Shown here piece by piece: positions 39,861 through 50,939 of a stretch of 64,000 nt of DNA. How positions within the stretch are numbered: position 1 is the first letter of the stretch; every line of letters begins with the position of its first letter. The position numbers and the translations under genes were made by a program. Source of the stretch: Piezodorus guildinii (Eukaryota > Arthropoda > Insecta > Hemiptera > Pentatomidae); NCBI GenBank assembly GCA_023052935.1, contig CM041293.1, forward strand, positions 150,172,968 through 150,236,967, in the 5' to 3' direction. The notes beneath the pieces were generated by a model that worked only from the letters and a program-made list of their open reading frames with translations, was not told the DNA's origin and did no database searches.

Positions 39861-40448
39861 AGTAAATTAATTATTAACAACCAGCAATAATGATTTGATT
39901 GAGCATCTAATGATTTGTAGGTTTTTTAATAAATTTATTCAACATTTGTATCAGTTTGAACAATTATTATATATTGTTTTAGCAAAAAAGTGAGTTAACA
40001 CCATTGAAAAAAAAAGAACATGTGATACGGAAGATTAAATACTATATTTATATTCAAAATTATTTAATTAATCATTCGTTATGCTTGAAATATAAAGAAG
40101 GTAAAAAAAACTTTTTTTCCAGAACATTAAAATTGATCCTATTAGCCATTATCTGTCCTCGACTATGATCATTAATAAATCTATCAAAACAACTAAGATT
40201 TTAACAGTTTCAACTATATTTATATAGTAATATTACGTTCCATTCCATGCAGGACAATTTTAATAATAATTAGAGACTTCATATTGCATACCATAAAGTA
40301 AAAAAATAAGATAAGAAACACGCGCATACCTTTGTAGAATATTGTAGAAAAAAGCACACATCAATTACAGCCGGTATTACAATAATATAACAGCAGAATG
40401 AGAATTCCGATTTATTGTTTTCTAAATACTTTATTTCCTTTATTCCAG
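39861..40448 (+). other. Intron sequence upstream of the dpr exon
   Basis: AT-rich, with a pyrimidine-rich tract and TTCCAG acceptor at the end (about 40428-40448). No other feature was recognised. Confidence 0.6.
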
Positions 40449-40597
40449 GAGGTGCCCAAGAAAGCCAAACGGCATGGGAACACAACCAGATCTACAGCCA
40501 ACCTTACTTCGACAACACAACAAAGAGGGAAGTGACTACGACAGTGGGCCAGAGTGCCTACCTACATTGCCGCGTCAGGAACCTTGGTGATAGAGCT
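40449..40597 (+). CDS. dpr: Internal exon of a Dpr-family immunoglobulin cell-surface protein
   Basis: Dpr proteins are neuronal cell-surface proteins with two Ig domains. They bind DIP partners and help choose synaptic targets in insects. The 149-bp exon encodes 49 residues plus a split codon: GAQESQTAWEHNQIYSQ, then the start of Ig1 with PYFDNTTKREVTTTVGQ, SAYLHCRVRNLGDRA. The cysteine is the first of the Ig disulfide pair. The acceptor is a T-rich tract and TTCCAG at 40443-40448, and the donor is GCT|GTAAGT at 40598. The exon starts in phase 2 and ends between codons. The next residues in this family are usually VSWIR, so the domain is completed in an exon beyond this window or not found here. 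The sequence is most like the dpr4/dpr5 group as I remember it; the paralogue is unresolved. No neighbouring exon was found in 40 kb upstream or 23 kb downstream. Confidence 0.85.
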
Positions 40598-40660
40598 GTA
40601 AGTATATTTTTTTCTATTTTAATAATTGTGATTATTTTCAAAAATATGTGTGTATATGTA

Positions 40661-41542
40661 CAATCACTCAAAAAAGTTCCCATACACCATGTTTTTATTT
40701 TGCACAGCTATTTATTTTAAACTTAACGATTTCCTAATGTAAAAATTCTTAATACTAATATTAGATTAAAAAAATATATTTATGTATATTCATTGCCTCA
40801 TCAATATAAAAAGAGGCAGAATGTCATTTGTTAAAGATAGGTAAAAAAAGTTTCAATACACTTTCAATATTAATCCTATTTGTTATACTATGACTGTCAT
40901 TCCAGTGTTATATGTATAAATATTAGCTGAATAATTAAATCTTAGATCAGCATTAACTTTACGTGGGCCTGGGAAATTGATTTCTTTTCAACGCGTTTAT
41001 CGTGACTTGAGAGAGCTTATAGTTCGCAGGGTTTATCTATAAGAAAAATTGCATATCTGTTGAATAAGTCACATGCTACTGTACAGTATGGAATACAAAG
41101 ACATATAGAGTTAAAATCTTTGGAGCATAGACCACGTGATGGTATACAGGAGACTGAGAACTACCAGAGGCAAGCCATCCTTGCTGAAGTCCATGCAAAT
41201 CCTCTCACTAGCGTCACCTCAATGGACACCATAATAAATAGGTAGGTAATATAGGATTCAAGTCCACCCAGACATTAAAAAATATTCTAAGACAAAATAT
41301 TAGTTTTTAAGTCGCAAGAGGAAAGCCCTTCTTCAGTAAGTTAAACCAGAAGAAACGGCTGTAATTTGCTAGGGAGTTTGTCAATAAACCCAAATATTTC
41401 CGGGAACAGATCATATTCTATTATGAATCCAAATTTAATATTTCTGGGCCAGATGGAAGGTCAAAAGTGTGGAGGAAATCAACCTCAACTTTTAAAATTA
41501 AGAATTTATTTATGGGTGTATGGAAACGTTTTTGAGTAAGTG
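40661..41542 (+). mobile_element. Tc1-like element, degenerate, in the dpr intron
   Basis: The ends CAATCACTCAAAAAAGTTCC and, inverted, CACTTACTCAAAAACGTTTCC are imperfect TIRs flanked by TA (40659-40660, 41543-41544). The transposase N-terminus is visible at 41030-41240: RKIAYLLNKSHATVQYGIQR (helix-turn-helix) and RQAILAEVHANPLTS. After a gap come REFVNKPKYFREQIIF and ESKFNISGPDG, where the first catalytic aspartate of the DD34E set (normally SDESKF) is replaced. The C-terminal half is deleted. It lies 63 bp after the exon's splice donor. Confidence 0.8.
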
Positions 41543-41544
41543 TA

Positions 41545-42530
41545 TATACATTATTAAAAAAAAAAAAAAAACGGAGGCAACATGTGTTATTTTTGCCCAA
41601 TAAATCATTTCGTCTTCTGAATAGGGATAACGAGACACATTTTTGGATCAATCTGAAAAAAAAGCAATTGATGCTTGAGAAATAAACAGGAACTGTAGGG
41701 ATAGACGGATTGGCGTAGAAAGCTCTAAGCGAATCCTTTCCAGGAATGAGGAAGAAAGAACTCCTGAGGAAAGCTGGTGAAAGGACCTGGAAGTAACATT
41801 GATTTGACAGTAGAATAAAGGCTCTGTATAGAGATTTTTTGGAAAGGCCTAAGTCTATCTGAGGTAGTAAAGTCACACAAGTAACTAAATCCTTACGCCT
41901 GTTTCTTATCCATCACAAGATAGACAGGGGTAGTTATATTATTTTTTTTTTTTGGCCAATTACAAAGGTTCATTATTGAAAATAGCAAACCAAAAAGGCA
42001 GTTATACTGGACTTTTTTACTAACTTATGATAATTATTTTTGAAGTAATTAAAAAAAAAAAAACATTTGAATCACATTTCAGTTTTTTGTTATGCACTAT
42101 TTCTGGCTCCTTTGCATCTTGAGCCAAAGGCTCTGTATGAAAAATAATAGACATATATGAAAGATAATGCAATAAAAAAGTATTATGATCCAAATTTTAT
42201 ATATTTTTTTAATTAATATCTTAGAATAACTTATATTACCGACCAACATGGACGAACCCTAATGATGCTCAACCTATTAGGCCCTCTGTAAAGAAATTCA
42301 TGCGTACGCACGTACGTATTGACTCTGTATTTTCATTACATTAGGACTAACACTTGGTTTGTCTTTCCTTCATATTACTCAGTTGTTCCCTCATAGTACT
42401 CATTCTGTCCTGCAGTTTTAAGAGAGCAAAATCTGGCCAGTGCAGTCAGCAGTGGGTACTGATTTACAGCATCCTGGAATTCTTCCCTATTTTTCTTGAA
42501 AAACTTTATAATAATAATATATAATAATAA
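41545..42530. other. Unassigned stretch
   Basis: Apparent duplication-free AT-rich sequence. A long minus-strand open frame overlapping 41421-41876 reads partly antisense to the Tc1-like remnant and is not a gene. Confidence 0.4.
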
Positions 42531-42600
42531 TAATGATAATATTATAATAATAATAATAAATTCTTTATTTATTCTGGGACATGTCCCTTTAGAATAATAT
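42531..42600 (-). mobile_element. CR1-like 3' end fragment
   Basis: In sense orientation AAAGGGACATGTCCCAGAAT (hairpin GGGAC-AT-GTCCC, plus-strand 42576-42587) precedes AATAAAGAA and a TTA microsatellite tail. Confidence 0.6.
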
Positions 42601-42968
42601 TACAAATTTTACATAAAGAAACTTTAGTGTCTTAGAGTATAATAAAACAAGCAAAATAATAAAAATAAAGACAAATATGAACAATTATAATAAATTAAAA
42701 GATACCTTCTGATAATTAATAACAAAACTATAAAAAAATAAAATAAAGAGAAAATGTCCACACACACACTATATATATATTATATATAATATATATAATA
42801 AATAATATTATTATATATAAAAATTTACAATATTGGTAAATATGATAAATCCAAATACAAAATTTTAATAAAAGAATTTTAAATATTGGAATATTAAAAT
42901 TAATACAGTAAATGTTTCAAATTTCTACACAAATAAAATATTATATTCAAATTATCGTTTTATGTTTT

Positions 42969-42974
<6 letters not shown>

Positions 42975-43016
<42 letters not shown>

Positions 43017-43027
43017 TATATATATAT
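42975..43027. repeat. (AT)n microsatellite
   Basis: AT dinucleotide run with one interruption, adjoining the tail of an RTE-like fragment. Confidence 0.9.
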
Positions 43028-43640
43028 GTATATAACATAACATAACATAGTTGGCGCAACAAGCAGTTAACGGATGAAGGCTTCTTCTAAAAGCTTTCAC
43101 CAGTCGACTTATGTATTGCTGCAGCTATCCAGCTGCGACGGAGTCAGCCCGCCTCCCACTTGACACATCCACTTTTCGTTTTCCATGAAGCTCCTTGACC
43201 AATATAGTCACAAGAATCTCATCTTCCTTCATCCTCGCCATGTGACTCGTCCAATCTTAATCCACTTCATTACATCAGGATTGCTATAAATCCGTAAGAG
43301 TTCCTGATAATTCCTCCTTTTCCTCCATTTTCAAGAGGTTTCTCACTGGTTCAGTTGAAGGCCCAGGTCTATGATCTATATGTAAGAACAGGACGAACCA
43401 GAGTTTCATATAAGCCGAGTTTCTTATGCCTGGTTTTAAGTATTTTGCTAACCCAAAATAGCTCCGGCTGCAGATCTTCTCCGCTTGATTGAGATAGTCT
43501 TGAGCGTTTATTTCTGAGCCAAAGTAAAAAAATTTTGCATTCTCTCAAATATGCACGGCTCATTTTCTAAAAATCCTGTCCCTACCTATGTTGATCTTAT
43601 TCTCAAGTATTTTATAATTATAGCTTAGTTGATGGCCAAG
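43028..43640 (-). pseudogene. RTE-like LINE C-terminal fragment with TATGT-type tail
   Basis: The minus-strand translation has SLGHQLSYNYKILENKINI, FYFGSEINAQDYLNQAEKIC, LKPGIRNSAYMKLWF-like and HMARMKEDEI across frames, the layout of an RTE ORF2 C-terminus. It ends CCANYV, after which TATGT repeats form the tail. It is more diverged from the other RTE copies here, so it is a different subfamily. Broken by stops. Confidence 0.65.
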
Positions 43641-44291
43641 ACTTGGCATCAAAGACTTGTTGATTCTTTTTATAAAGCAAGAAACGCATCTTATAAATTA
43701 TTATTATGATATTATTCCACTTCAAAGTTAATTAAAAGGACGCCAGGCTGGTTAGGCCAGATACAGGTAGCTTCATCCACTTTTTTTTATAAATAAGGAA
43801 AAAATAAAAATGGTACATAACCTGTCATGAAATAAGGTGATTTGCTTTTCCAGCAAAGCTCAGGCGAGAAGGGCTATGGGTTACTTTGTTCTAACATGCA
43901 AAGCTATTTATGAATTTATTTTTGTTTATTAGTCGTTATTCTAAGGGAACTTGATCCCAAAATAGAAATTTTTTTCATTCATCCATTCAATGCAACTATC
44001 AAAAGCAACTACTTCCAATATCATTTATTAATTTTCTACAAAATTCTATTGCCCCTATGTAAAAACAATGTATGTACAATATAAAAATATTTACAAAATA
44101 TAAATAAAAAAGGGGATGAATTATAAGTTAAGAAATATAACATAAAACAAATTTAAAGGAAATATTACATTAACTAAAATTACAAAGAAAAGATAAGGAA
44201 ATATAGATAAGGTATCATGGGATAAAGGAAAGGTTGGTTACAAAGGGCAGGATCTGCCTACCGGTTTTGACAACCGACGGGTTACGATTTT

Positions 44292-44294
<3 letters not shown>
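43641..44294. other. Mostly unassigned; CR1-like 3' end at about 43930-43990 (+)
   Basis: TTCTAAGGGAACTTGATCCC (43939-43958) followed by AAAATAG and TTCATTCATCCATTCA is a decayed CR1-like terminal hairpin and microsatellite tail on the plus strand. Nothing else was recognised. Confidence 0.45.

Positions 44295-44298
<4 letters not shown>

Positions 44299-44334
<36 letters not shown>
44299..44334. repeat. (AT)n microsatellite
   Basis: AT dinucleotide run of about 36 bp. Confidence 0.9.
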
Positions 44335-44336
<2 letters not shown>

Positions 44337-44604
44337 GCATATATTGAAATAACGTTTTATGTTATATAAAGGGTGTCGCGTTAGCCTAAAAGCCGAGGAT
44401 AAATAACATCGTGGGGAGGAGAGGGGCTGGAGTTTGGAGAGCTTGTTTGCTTACCAGTTGTTCTATGTACTAACTGCCTCGGAAAGGTCATTTCTCGTTT
44501 GACCCAGATCCAACTAAACGGAAAGTGCTAGAAAACGTGGTTTTACAGTGATGTGGGAATAGCCGTCAGATAATCTCTGCTAAAATTTAAGCTCTTTTGA
44601 CTGT
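44335..44604. other. Unassigned
   Basis: A less AT-rich stretch between a microsatellite and a LINE fragment. Nothing was recognised. Confidence 0.35.
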
Positions 44605-45312
44605 TATGTACCCAAGTAATACACAAAGCCAACTATCAGCAGCGACGTATGCAGACGATACAACTATCATTATAATACAACTCAATCCTAGGCAAGCCTC
44701 ACAGACATTACTACATCACCTAAAACAACTTTACGCTTTGTGCATAGACTAAACCAAGAGAAATCCGAATATATTACTTTCACTCTTGACTATATTTAAA
44801 TTCAAAAGTCCAACAACACATCTCGGCTTGATATTTGACAGAAGTATGACGTTGGTTCACACATTAAGAACAGACAGATGACGCTAAACAGATGACTAAA
44901 AGTTTAATACTCACTACTCTCAAGACATTCAAAATTGAAACAAATATAAATTGATGATTTACACCTACTTATTGTTGCCCTAGACTTATCCGTCACATAT
45001 TTATGGGAGTCAAAAAAACACATGTACGTAAAATTCAAAATTTTCGATTCAAACCTTTATACCATCCAAACTATAAAAAATTCTCCATGGTGCTTTAGCA
45101 TCACTACATATTCACCTTCCCGTGACAACATTCAAGAAAACAATTGGGACCTTCGACAAACGTTTTCATGACAACGCAGACATTTCTACTCAGAACATGA
45201 TCACTAACAACTTGGATGAGGAGTTTCCAAACATAAATAAGTAAACATAGGAATCGCGCCAGGAATAGGTGTCGCTGGGCATCCTTTTTTCATCACGCCA
45301 CGATATCAATTG
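44605..45312 (+). pseudogene. Degenerate jockey-like ORF2 fragment (third subfamily)
   Basis: TYADDTTIIIIQLNPRQ near 44650 is the catalytic RT motif, followed by a broken equivalent of the LQKHLSLVEDW region. Later pieces match the C-terminus. The end near 45275-45312 (GGGCATCC then ATCACGCCACGATATCAA) recurs at 45960-45992, which suggests a shared 3' end. An AGAA-rich microsatellite follows. Confidence 0.65.
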
Positions 45313-45371
45313 CGCCACTGAAAGAAAAAGAAAGAAAGAAGAAGAAGAAAGAACATAAGAGCAGTAATTTA

Positions 45372-45565
45372 GATTTATAATGTACCTTTGGAAAGCTACA
45401 GATTTATGAAAAAATATTATCTTATATACAAATTTTTAAAATATAATGTAAAGTGACGAATATATTTAAACTTATTACTAATTCTTATACATAACAATTT
45501 CGTATTATTTAATGGGAAATATATAACGGACGAAGTAAATGAAACTCGTGTGTTTCCCGCACAAG
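45372..45565 (+). repeat. Family A repeat, copy G (tail half)
   Basis: TTTGGAAAGCTACAGATTTA, AATATTATCTTATATACAAA and the end GAAGTAAATGAAACTCGTGT then CCCGCACAAG match the back half of full copies. The front half is absent. Confidence 0.7.
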
Positions 45566-45799
45566 ATTTTTGCAATAGGAACGACAGTTAAATTATTTGT
45601 ATATTATTTATACAAAAATACTAAAATCGTGAATAAAAATACGAGTGTGGGAGGACGTTCAAAATTGGGAATTATAGGTATTCTCATACCAAAAGAAAAA
45701 ACAAAAATAACGAATATAGATTTAAAAAACAATCATAAAAATTAGTGGAACTGTTTCGGAGGAGTACGACCACTAACACTATACTACCAGATTTTTATA

Positions 45800-45955
45800 A
45801 ATTAGATTTATTTTTTTTACATCGAAAGATCTCTAGCATTTTTTAGTTTTAAACTAAATCAAATAGCCTGACGGAGCTTTAATGCCCAGTTTTTAAAATT
45901 GTTTTTTAGAATGTACCTGGAATTGTGTTTATTAGAAATAATTAACCATTATTTC
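45800..45955 (+). repeat. Family A repeat, short internal fragment (copy N)
   Basis: AAATAGCCTGACGGAGCTTT, AATGCCCAGTTTTTAAAATT and AGAATGTACCTGGAATT follow the GTCTGACAGGGCTTAAATGC region of full copies. Decayed and incomplete. Confidence 0.5.
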
Positions 45956-46000
45956 AAGAGGCATCCTCTTTTTATTACGCCACGATATCAAAACCTTTCC
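45956..46000 (+). mobile_element. Third-subfamily jockey-like 3' end fragment
   Basis: GGCATCCTCTTTTTATTACG and CCACGATATCAAA repeat the end of the fragment at 44605-45312. Confidence 0.4.
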
Positions 46001-46240
46001 TCATATACACTGATTGTCAACAGCATGACAAGTGTGGAATAAAAAAACAAAACATGGCCTCTCTACAGACATCCACTGATCAGTCAGCTCCAATTAATAT
46101 CCTTTTTATAGAGTTTTATCCAGACCAATATTAACAGTCCGGAGACTTATCAGATAAACTAAGTTTGGTTGAGGATTTCAAACTCCGAATTCATTGAACT
46201 TCATATGAAACCAAAAATATTCTACTTCAAATCTCAGAAA

Positions 46241-46393
46241 AATGGCATTTTTAGTTACGAATTTATTTCAGACATCCTGTTCCATATTCTCTCTAATCTG
46301 AAAAACTGATAGAAGACGGAGAAAAAAAATTAAGACCATTTTTCCTGCACACAGGGATCGTCATAAAGTAGAAAATATGTTCGAAATAAAAAG
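46241..46393 (+). repeat. Direct repeat, unit 1
   Basis: About 153 bp beginning AATGGCATTTTTAGTTACGA and including CAGACATCCTGTTCCATATT and ACCATTTTTCCTGCACA. Repeated at 46791. Family unknown. Confidence 0.8.
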
Positions 46394-46790
46394 CCTACAA
46401 AAAGTAGATATTGCGTAAAAGTTTATTTTTAGGGGGGGGACTTTCATTATAAAAAATAAGTTTCAGCGTTTTTTTTTTTTTTTTTGGTGATTTCAACAAA
46501 AACGTCAGATTTTTGCAAATATTTTTAATCAATTATATATGACGCACTTTGATCTATTACATGTTGTCAACTTTCAGGTTTTTTTTTTTTTTTTATTCCG
46601 TCCTCCCAGAACAGGAAAAAAGGACGATCCGAGCACTGCGTATTTCAAGTCAAAATTTCTTGCTCTGATCCGAGCAAACCACTTATTTTTATTGCGGTGC
46701 TTTCTCTTAAGGTATTATCACCATACACATTGCAAACATTTTAATTGCACGTGAATCGGATTTCCCTTTTTTGGATATATAAATTCATTT
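46394..46790. other. Spacer between direct repeats
   Basis: T-rich, with two long T runs (about 46470-46485 and 46580-46595). A minimal coding look at 46539-46754 is not supported. Confidence 0.35.
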
Positions 46791-46951
46791 AATGGCAATT
46801 TTAGTTGAGAATTTGTTTCAGACATCCTGTTCCATATTCTCTTCTAATCTGAAAAACTAATAGAAGACAGAGATAAAAATTTAAGACCATTTTTCCTGCA
46901 CATAGTGATGATCATAAAGTAGAAAATATGTTCTAAATCAAAAGCCTACAC
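46791..46951 (+). repeat. Direct repeat, unit 2
   Basis: Diverged copy of 46241-46393 in the same orientation, ending AAAAGCCTACA before a T run. Confidence 0.8.
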
Positions 46952-47427
46952 ATTTTTTTTTTTTATTAATGAAAATTATTTTTATTACAATTAATGATAA
47001 TTAATTTTTCTCTTCCGTTTTGAGCATGCGAAATACCATTTTAAGATAAGGAATCTCGGTTGATACTGGTGTTTAAAAGCACCTTAACTAATTGTTTTTA
47101 TTTATTATATGTAAACATCATTGACCAAGTAAACATGATTTTAAAAACACAAAGATGATTAAAGTGAAAAACGCTGTGAACATATTGTACAACCCAATTG
47201 AATTTACTTGGTCTTAGATTTCTTAAACAATGATGGTCTACAAACCAATTAAGTGCTATCCTTGCTCTAATATTGTTCAGTTAATTATTTGTCTATATTA
47301 TGATGATGCTATTTTTATTTTTGTTACTAACATGCCATAACTTGTTTTATTTTATAACCATATTGACTCATTTCCATTAGTAACGAAAACCTGGTAGCGA
47401 AAAAAAAAAATTAAGTAAATTTAACAA
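46952..47427. other. Unassigned AT-rich stretch
   Basis: Nothing was recognised. Confidence 0.4.
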
Positions 47428-47618
47428 TAAAAAAAGAAAAAAAAAAAAAAAAACTGTACCACTACAACCCATGAAGAGTTTTGGCCTCAGTACATCTAGA
47501 GATTCGTACTGCTTCTAGGCCAACGGCCGTGCAATGACGTTTTTTTTTTCCCAGGTTTTTTCCCCTTTTTTGGGTACCCACTTTATAGAGGCTGGGTGTG
47601 CCCCAGGAGGGTCTCCAA
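47428..47618 (-). mobile_element. SINE-2, head-less copy with T-rich 3' end
   Basis: Matches the body of 37577-37906 (CTACAACCCATGAAG, GGCCAACGGCCGTGCAATGA, GGTACCCACTTTATAGAGGC, CCCCAGGAGGGTCTCCA on the plus strand) and has the same adjoining plus-strand A run (about 47428-47453). The tRNA head is missing. Confidence 0.85.
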
Positions 47619-47769
47619 CAATAAAAACAAAACAAAATCAAATAAATAATTAACAGATAGAAAAAAAGGTTGCTAGCGAATTGGGTGGAAAAGAGGGCAG
47701 GCAAAGTTAGGAGCAGTCAAGTCTGATTGCAGTAAATGGGAAACTAGCTCTGGAAAGTCTAGGAGGAAA

Positions 47770-48095
47770 TTTCTTTTATATTGTGCAGATTGAGAATTGG
47801 TCATTTCCAATTTACCCATGGGTACCTCCTAAAACGGCTGGAAGCACCCACTTGCATAAAATGTGACAACGTCATTAAGAGTGTGAACCATTTGTTATTA
47901 GAATGCAAAAAATACAAAAACTTGAGAAAACATATTGAATTGCCGCTCACACTGAACAAAATTTTTTTGCGACGAAGAAAAACATATATCCATACTGTTA
48001 GAATATTTACAGACTGTAGGGTACTACAACAGGGTATAATTTAATATGATGACGCCAATGACCCTTTATGTTAGAGGCGGATAACAAATAAAAAA
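47770..48095 (+). pseudogene. I/Ingi-like LINE ORF2 C-terminal fragment
   Basis: LCRLRIGHFQFTHGYLLKRL, then CIKCDNVIKSVNHLLLEC, forms the zinc-binding block (CX2C...HX4-5C) that follows the RNase H domain in I/Ingi-like non-LTR ORF2 proteins of arthropods. It is open for 87 codons to a TAA near 48044. The 3' end GATGACGCCAATGACCC, GGCGGATAACAAAT and an A-rich tail is typical of that group. The upstream RT and RNase H are absent. Confidence 0.75.
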
Positions 48096-48110
48096 AAATA
48101 ATAGAAAAAT

Positions 48111-48430
48111 GAACAGATCTAATTATAGGTGGAATAATCAGGAGTCAGTAATTTTTTGAATATTTTTAATGACCCTAATAAAAAATTCAAAAAATGATTG
48201 ACTCCTGATTATTCCACCTATAATAGTTTCTATAGTCGACTATACATCCTCAATATAAAGAACAGACCTAATTATAGGTGGAATAATCAGGAGTGAGTCA
48301 TTTTTTGATTTTTTTTTAATGACCCTAATAAAAAAATTTCAAAAAATGACTGACTCCTGATTATTTCACCTTTAATAGATTCTACAGTCGACTATACATC
48401 ATCAATATAAAGAACAGATCTAATCTAATA
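48111..48430. repeat. Tandem array of two hairpin units plus a partial third
   Basis: Units begin at GAACAG on 48111, 48260 and 48412, about 150 bp apart. Each full unit holds a near-perfect inverted repeat (48122-48224 and 48271-48376) with arms starting ATTATAGGTGGAATAATCAG, then a spacer containing AGTCGACTATACATC. The third unit stops after GAACAGATCTAATC. Confidence 0.9.
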
Positions 48431-49199
48431 ATAATACCCACTAGACTCTATTCATCACCATAAAGACAGAACTTATCAGTAACCCTCACAGAAGTCGTAA
48501 AAGTAAACACCCAGCTTTTACCACTTTAATTAACTATAAAACATTTCATCTATTTTATTAATTTTAAAAATGTTTTAATCGTGATCTTGGTGGGTTTTTT
48601 TTTTCTTATATAACCTTCATAACGATACAGGCTCACTAAGAAAATACCAAGTAAAGTTTTGAGGCAAGAAGTTATTTCCAGGATGAGGTGAACTCCATGG
48701 ATTAAGTGAGTTTGACTGTTGGGTTATTAGTGACAGTGCGGGATGACGGATATAGTGCCAGCTGTAATCCTCGCCCCGTGAGCAGAATCCTTCCATGCCT
48801 CGTTTATTAATCCACGCGCTTTGAGCTGCTCCAATTTTCCCTCAGATAAAACAGAGGGTAAAGAATTTTATATGAAGAATCTTTTTGTAGGATATTAGTT
48901 TAAAAACAGAATTGAAGAATGATATGAAATACATACTTTCTGATTTAATGTCCTTAAATTATATTCACTAACTTATATGAAATGCAATGTCATCACATTA
49001 ACTAATTTTTACCGTTTCCTTGATATAATGATGTTTTTATACACTCGTTGTATCAATGCATAATTAAAAGGGCTTTAATATTAATTATATTATTAATTAT
49101 ACTAGCTGACCCGGCAGACATTGTTCTGCAATATAAATTATATCTAGTGAATATTTTGGCTGTTATATAAAAAACAACGAACGTATTTTAAATGTGCGT
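48431..49199. other. Unassigned; GC-richer block at 48620-48850
   Basis: The 48620-48850 block is less AT-rich and single-copy in the window. It may be older unique intronic or regulatory DNA. No coding potential was recognised. Confidence 0.35.
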
Positions 49200-49829
49200 T
49201 ATTGGGATCTATATAATATTAAATTTGAAATAATTCGATAACCAAATAAATAGAAAAGATCAAAAATATTTCTCAGTGTAATTTTTGGTTTCTGAACGTC
49301 ATAAAATTTAAAATATACATTTGGAAAGCTAAAGATTTAAGAAAAAATATTATCTTATATAAAAATTTGTAAAGTGACGAAATGTGATTGAATTTTGAGG
49401 AAGAAACTTTAAGATATCAGCATTTTAGCCCTGATATATTATTCTAATCAGAATGAACATACATGATATTAAAGCATGTTAAATTTTACACCGATTTAGT
49501 GAGTTTAATTAAAATCGATTAAGCCATTATGAAAAAAATCGGAAAAAGGGTCAAAATTCCTAATATAAAGTGGCTCATCTCCATCAGCTGATTTTAATGA
49601 AAAATTTAATGTAACATCTCAGTCGTATAATTATATTCAAACGAAATTTCAGTTTCACACGGCTTTCCGTTTTGACGCCGGACTTACCTAGCATGGGCAC
49701 ACAGGCAGACCTTTTTGTGGGTCATTTGGACTCTAAAATGTGTATTTCCATTGAAAATTCAAATTTGAAAATTTCCACAACCGCAATACTTTCTCTTAAT
49801 ATATATTTTATATATAGGTAAGTAAATGT
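49200..49829 (-). repeat. Family A repeat, copy F, rearranged (halves in opposite orientation)
   Basis: The part 49393-49829 is the front half on the minus strand, its start giving AGGTAAGTAAATGT (49816-49829) on the plus strand. The part 49200-49386 is back-half sequence in plus orientation (TTTGGAAAGCTAAAGATTTA, GTAAAGTGACGAA). The two halves therefore point at each other. Confidence 0.7.
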
Positions 49830-49847
49830 AAAATTATGTCGATAACA

Positions 49848-50741
49848 TTGGGTTGTGTCACATGAAATGTCCGTTTTCAAAGTAAAGGATTTTTATAAAA
49901 AATACGATATGAAAACAAGATAATTTTATTCGAAGTATTTAACTTCTTCTTCTACACATTTCCCCCAACGTAACACCAACTTTGTTATCTGAAAAACTCT
50001 GAGCTTTGAAATAAAACAAATCTGAAAACGCACTTTTAACTTGATCATCATTTTCAAAAAGTTCTCCTTTGACGAAGTTGTCTAAATTCCTGAACAGGCG
50101 GTAATTTGTTGGAGACAAGTCGGGAGAATATGGAGGGTGCTGAAGAACTTCGTAGAAAATATTTGCACGGTATGTTTTGAAACATGGGTCTTGCTGCCGC
50201 TCAGTGAGATCATGAGGTATTGAGCTTTTTTACTTTCCCAATACACTTTAAATGTCTGGAAACGGTAGATGCACTTGCATTTAGTTGTGCTGAGAGTCCT
50301 TTAACTGTTTGGTAGGGGTTACCTTCTACTGTATGTTTGAGGACACCGTTGTCTATTACGGACGGAGGTCTTCCTCGAGGCAAGTTTTCCAAGTCGGTAT
50401 CCCCAGCTGAAAACTTAGCAAACCAACGGCGAATGGTCCGTTCATTAACACTCCCATCCCCAAACGCCTTGCAAATATTTTTAGCGGCCTCAGCTGCTGA
50501 ATGGCCGAGTTTAAACTCGTACAAAAATATTACTCGAAAATCGCGTGTTTCCATGTTCATATTTGGAGGTATACTAAAAAGTAGGTAATTGATTGGGAAG
50601 CTAATGTTTATAATAAAAAGGTAGAGGATTAATAACTGTTTGCTTTAACCATGTAAACCGGAAGAAAACAACAGAGACCTGCAAATTCCTTTATGTATTT
50701 CAGAAACTATAAAAACGGACATTTTATGTGAAACAACCCAA
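49848..50741 (-). mobile_element. Mariner, internally deleted, both TIRs present
   Basis: TTGGGTTGTGTCACATGAAA at 49848 and GAAACAACCCAA ending at 50741. Right TA present, left dinucleotide mutated to CA. The minus-strand frame 50560-50210 encodes METRDFRVIFLYEFKLGHS, NERTIRRWFAKFSAGDTD, GRPPSVIDNG and LSAQLNASASTVSRHL, the transposase DNA-binding half (about 116 residues). The C-terminal PPYSPDLSPT-like block near 50100-50150 is in another frame. The catalytic middle is deleted at the same place as in other copies. Confidence 0.9.
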
Positions 50742-50939
50742 TAATTAATTGTTGTATTTAGTCTAAAAACAATTTCTATTGAAGCTCCGTAATTATCTTT
50801 TCAAAATAAAATTGATTTTAACAAGGAAGTTGAATAGAAGACTCGGGTACTAGATTTTTTTATTAATGTTTATTCATTCATTTTTATTTTTGTATAAAAT
50901 GGACTATATTTTTTGAGTTCTGATATTTAGATCACAACT

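Noticed and set aside
41421..41876. 151-codon minus-strand frame
   Set aside because: It overlaps the Tc1-like remnant in antisense and has no recognisable domain.
42531..42600. rho-independent terminator (GGGAC-AT-GTCCC hairpin and T-rich flank)
   Set aside because: The context is eukaryotic and the motif recurs at LINE 3' ends.
48111..48430. CRISPR-like array
   Set aside because: Only two to three units of about 150 bp, each a palindrome with a shared spacer; this is eukaryotic repeat DNA.
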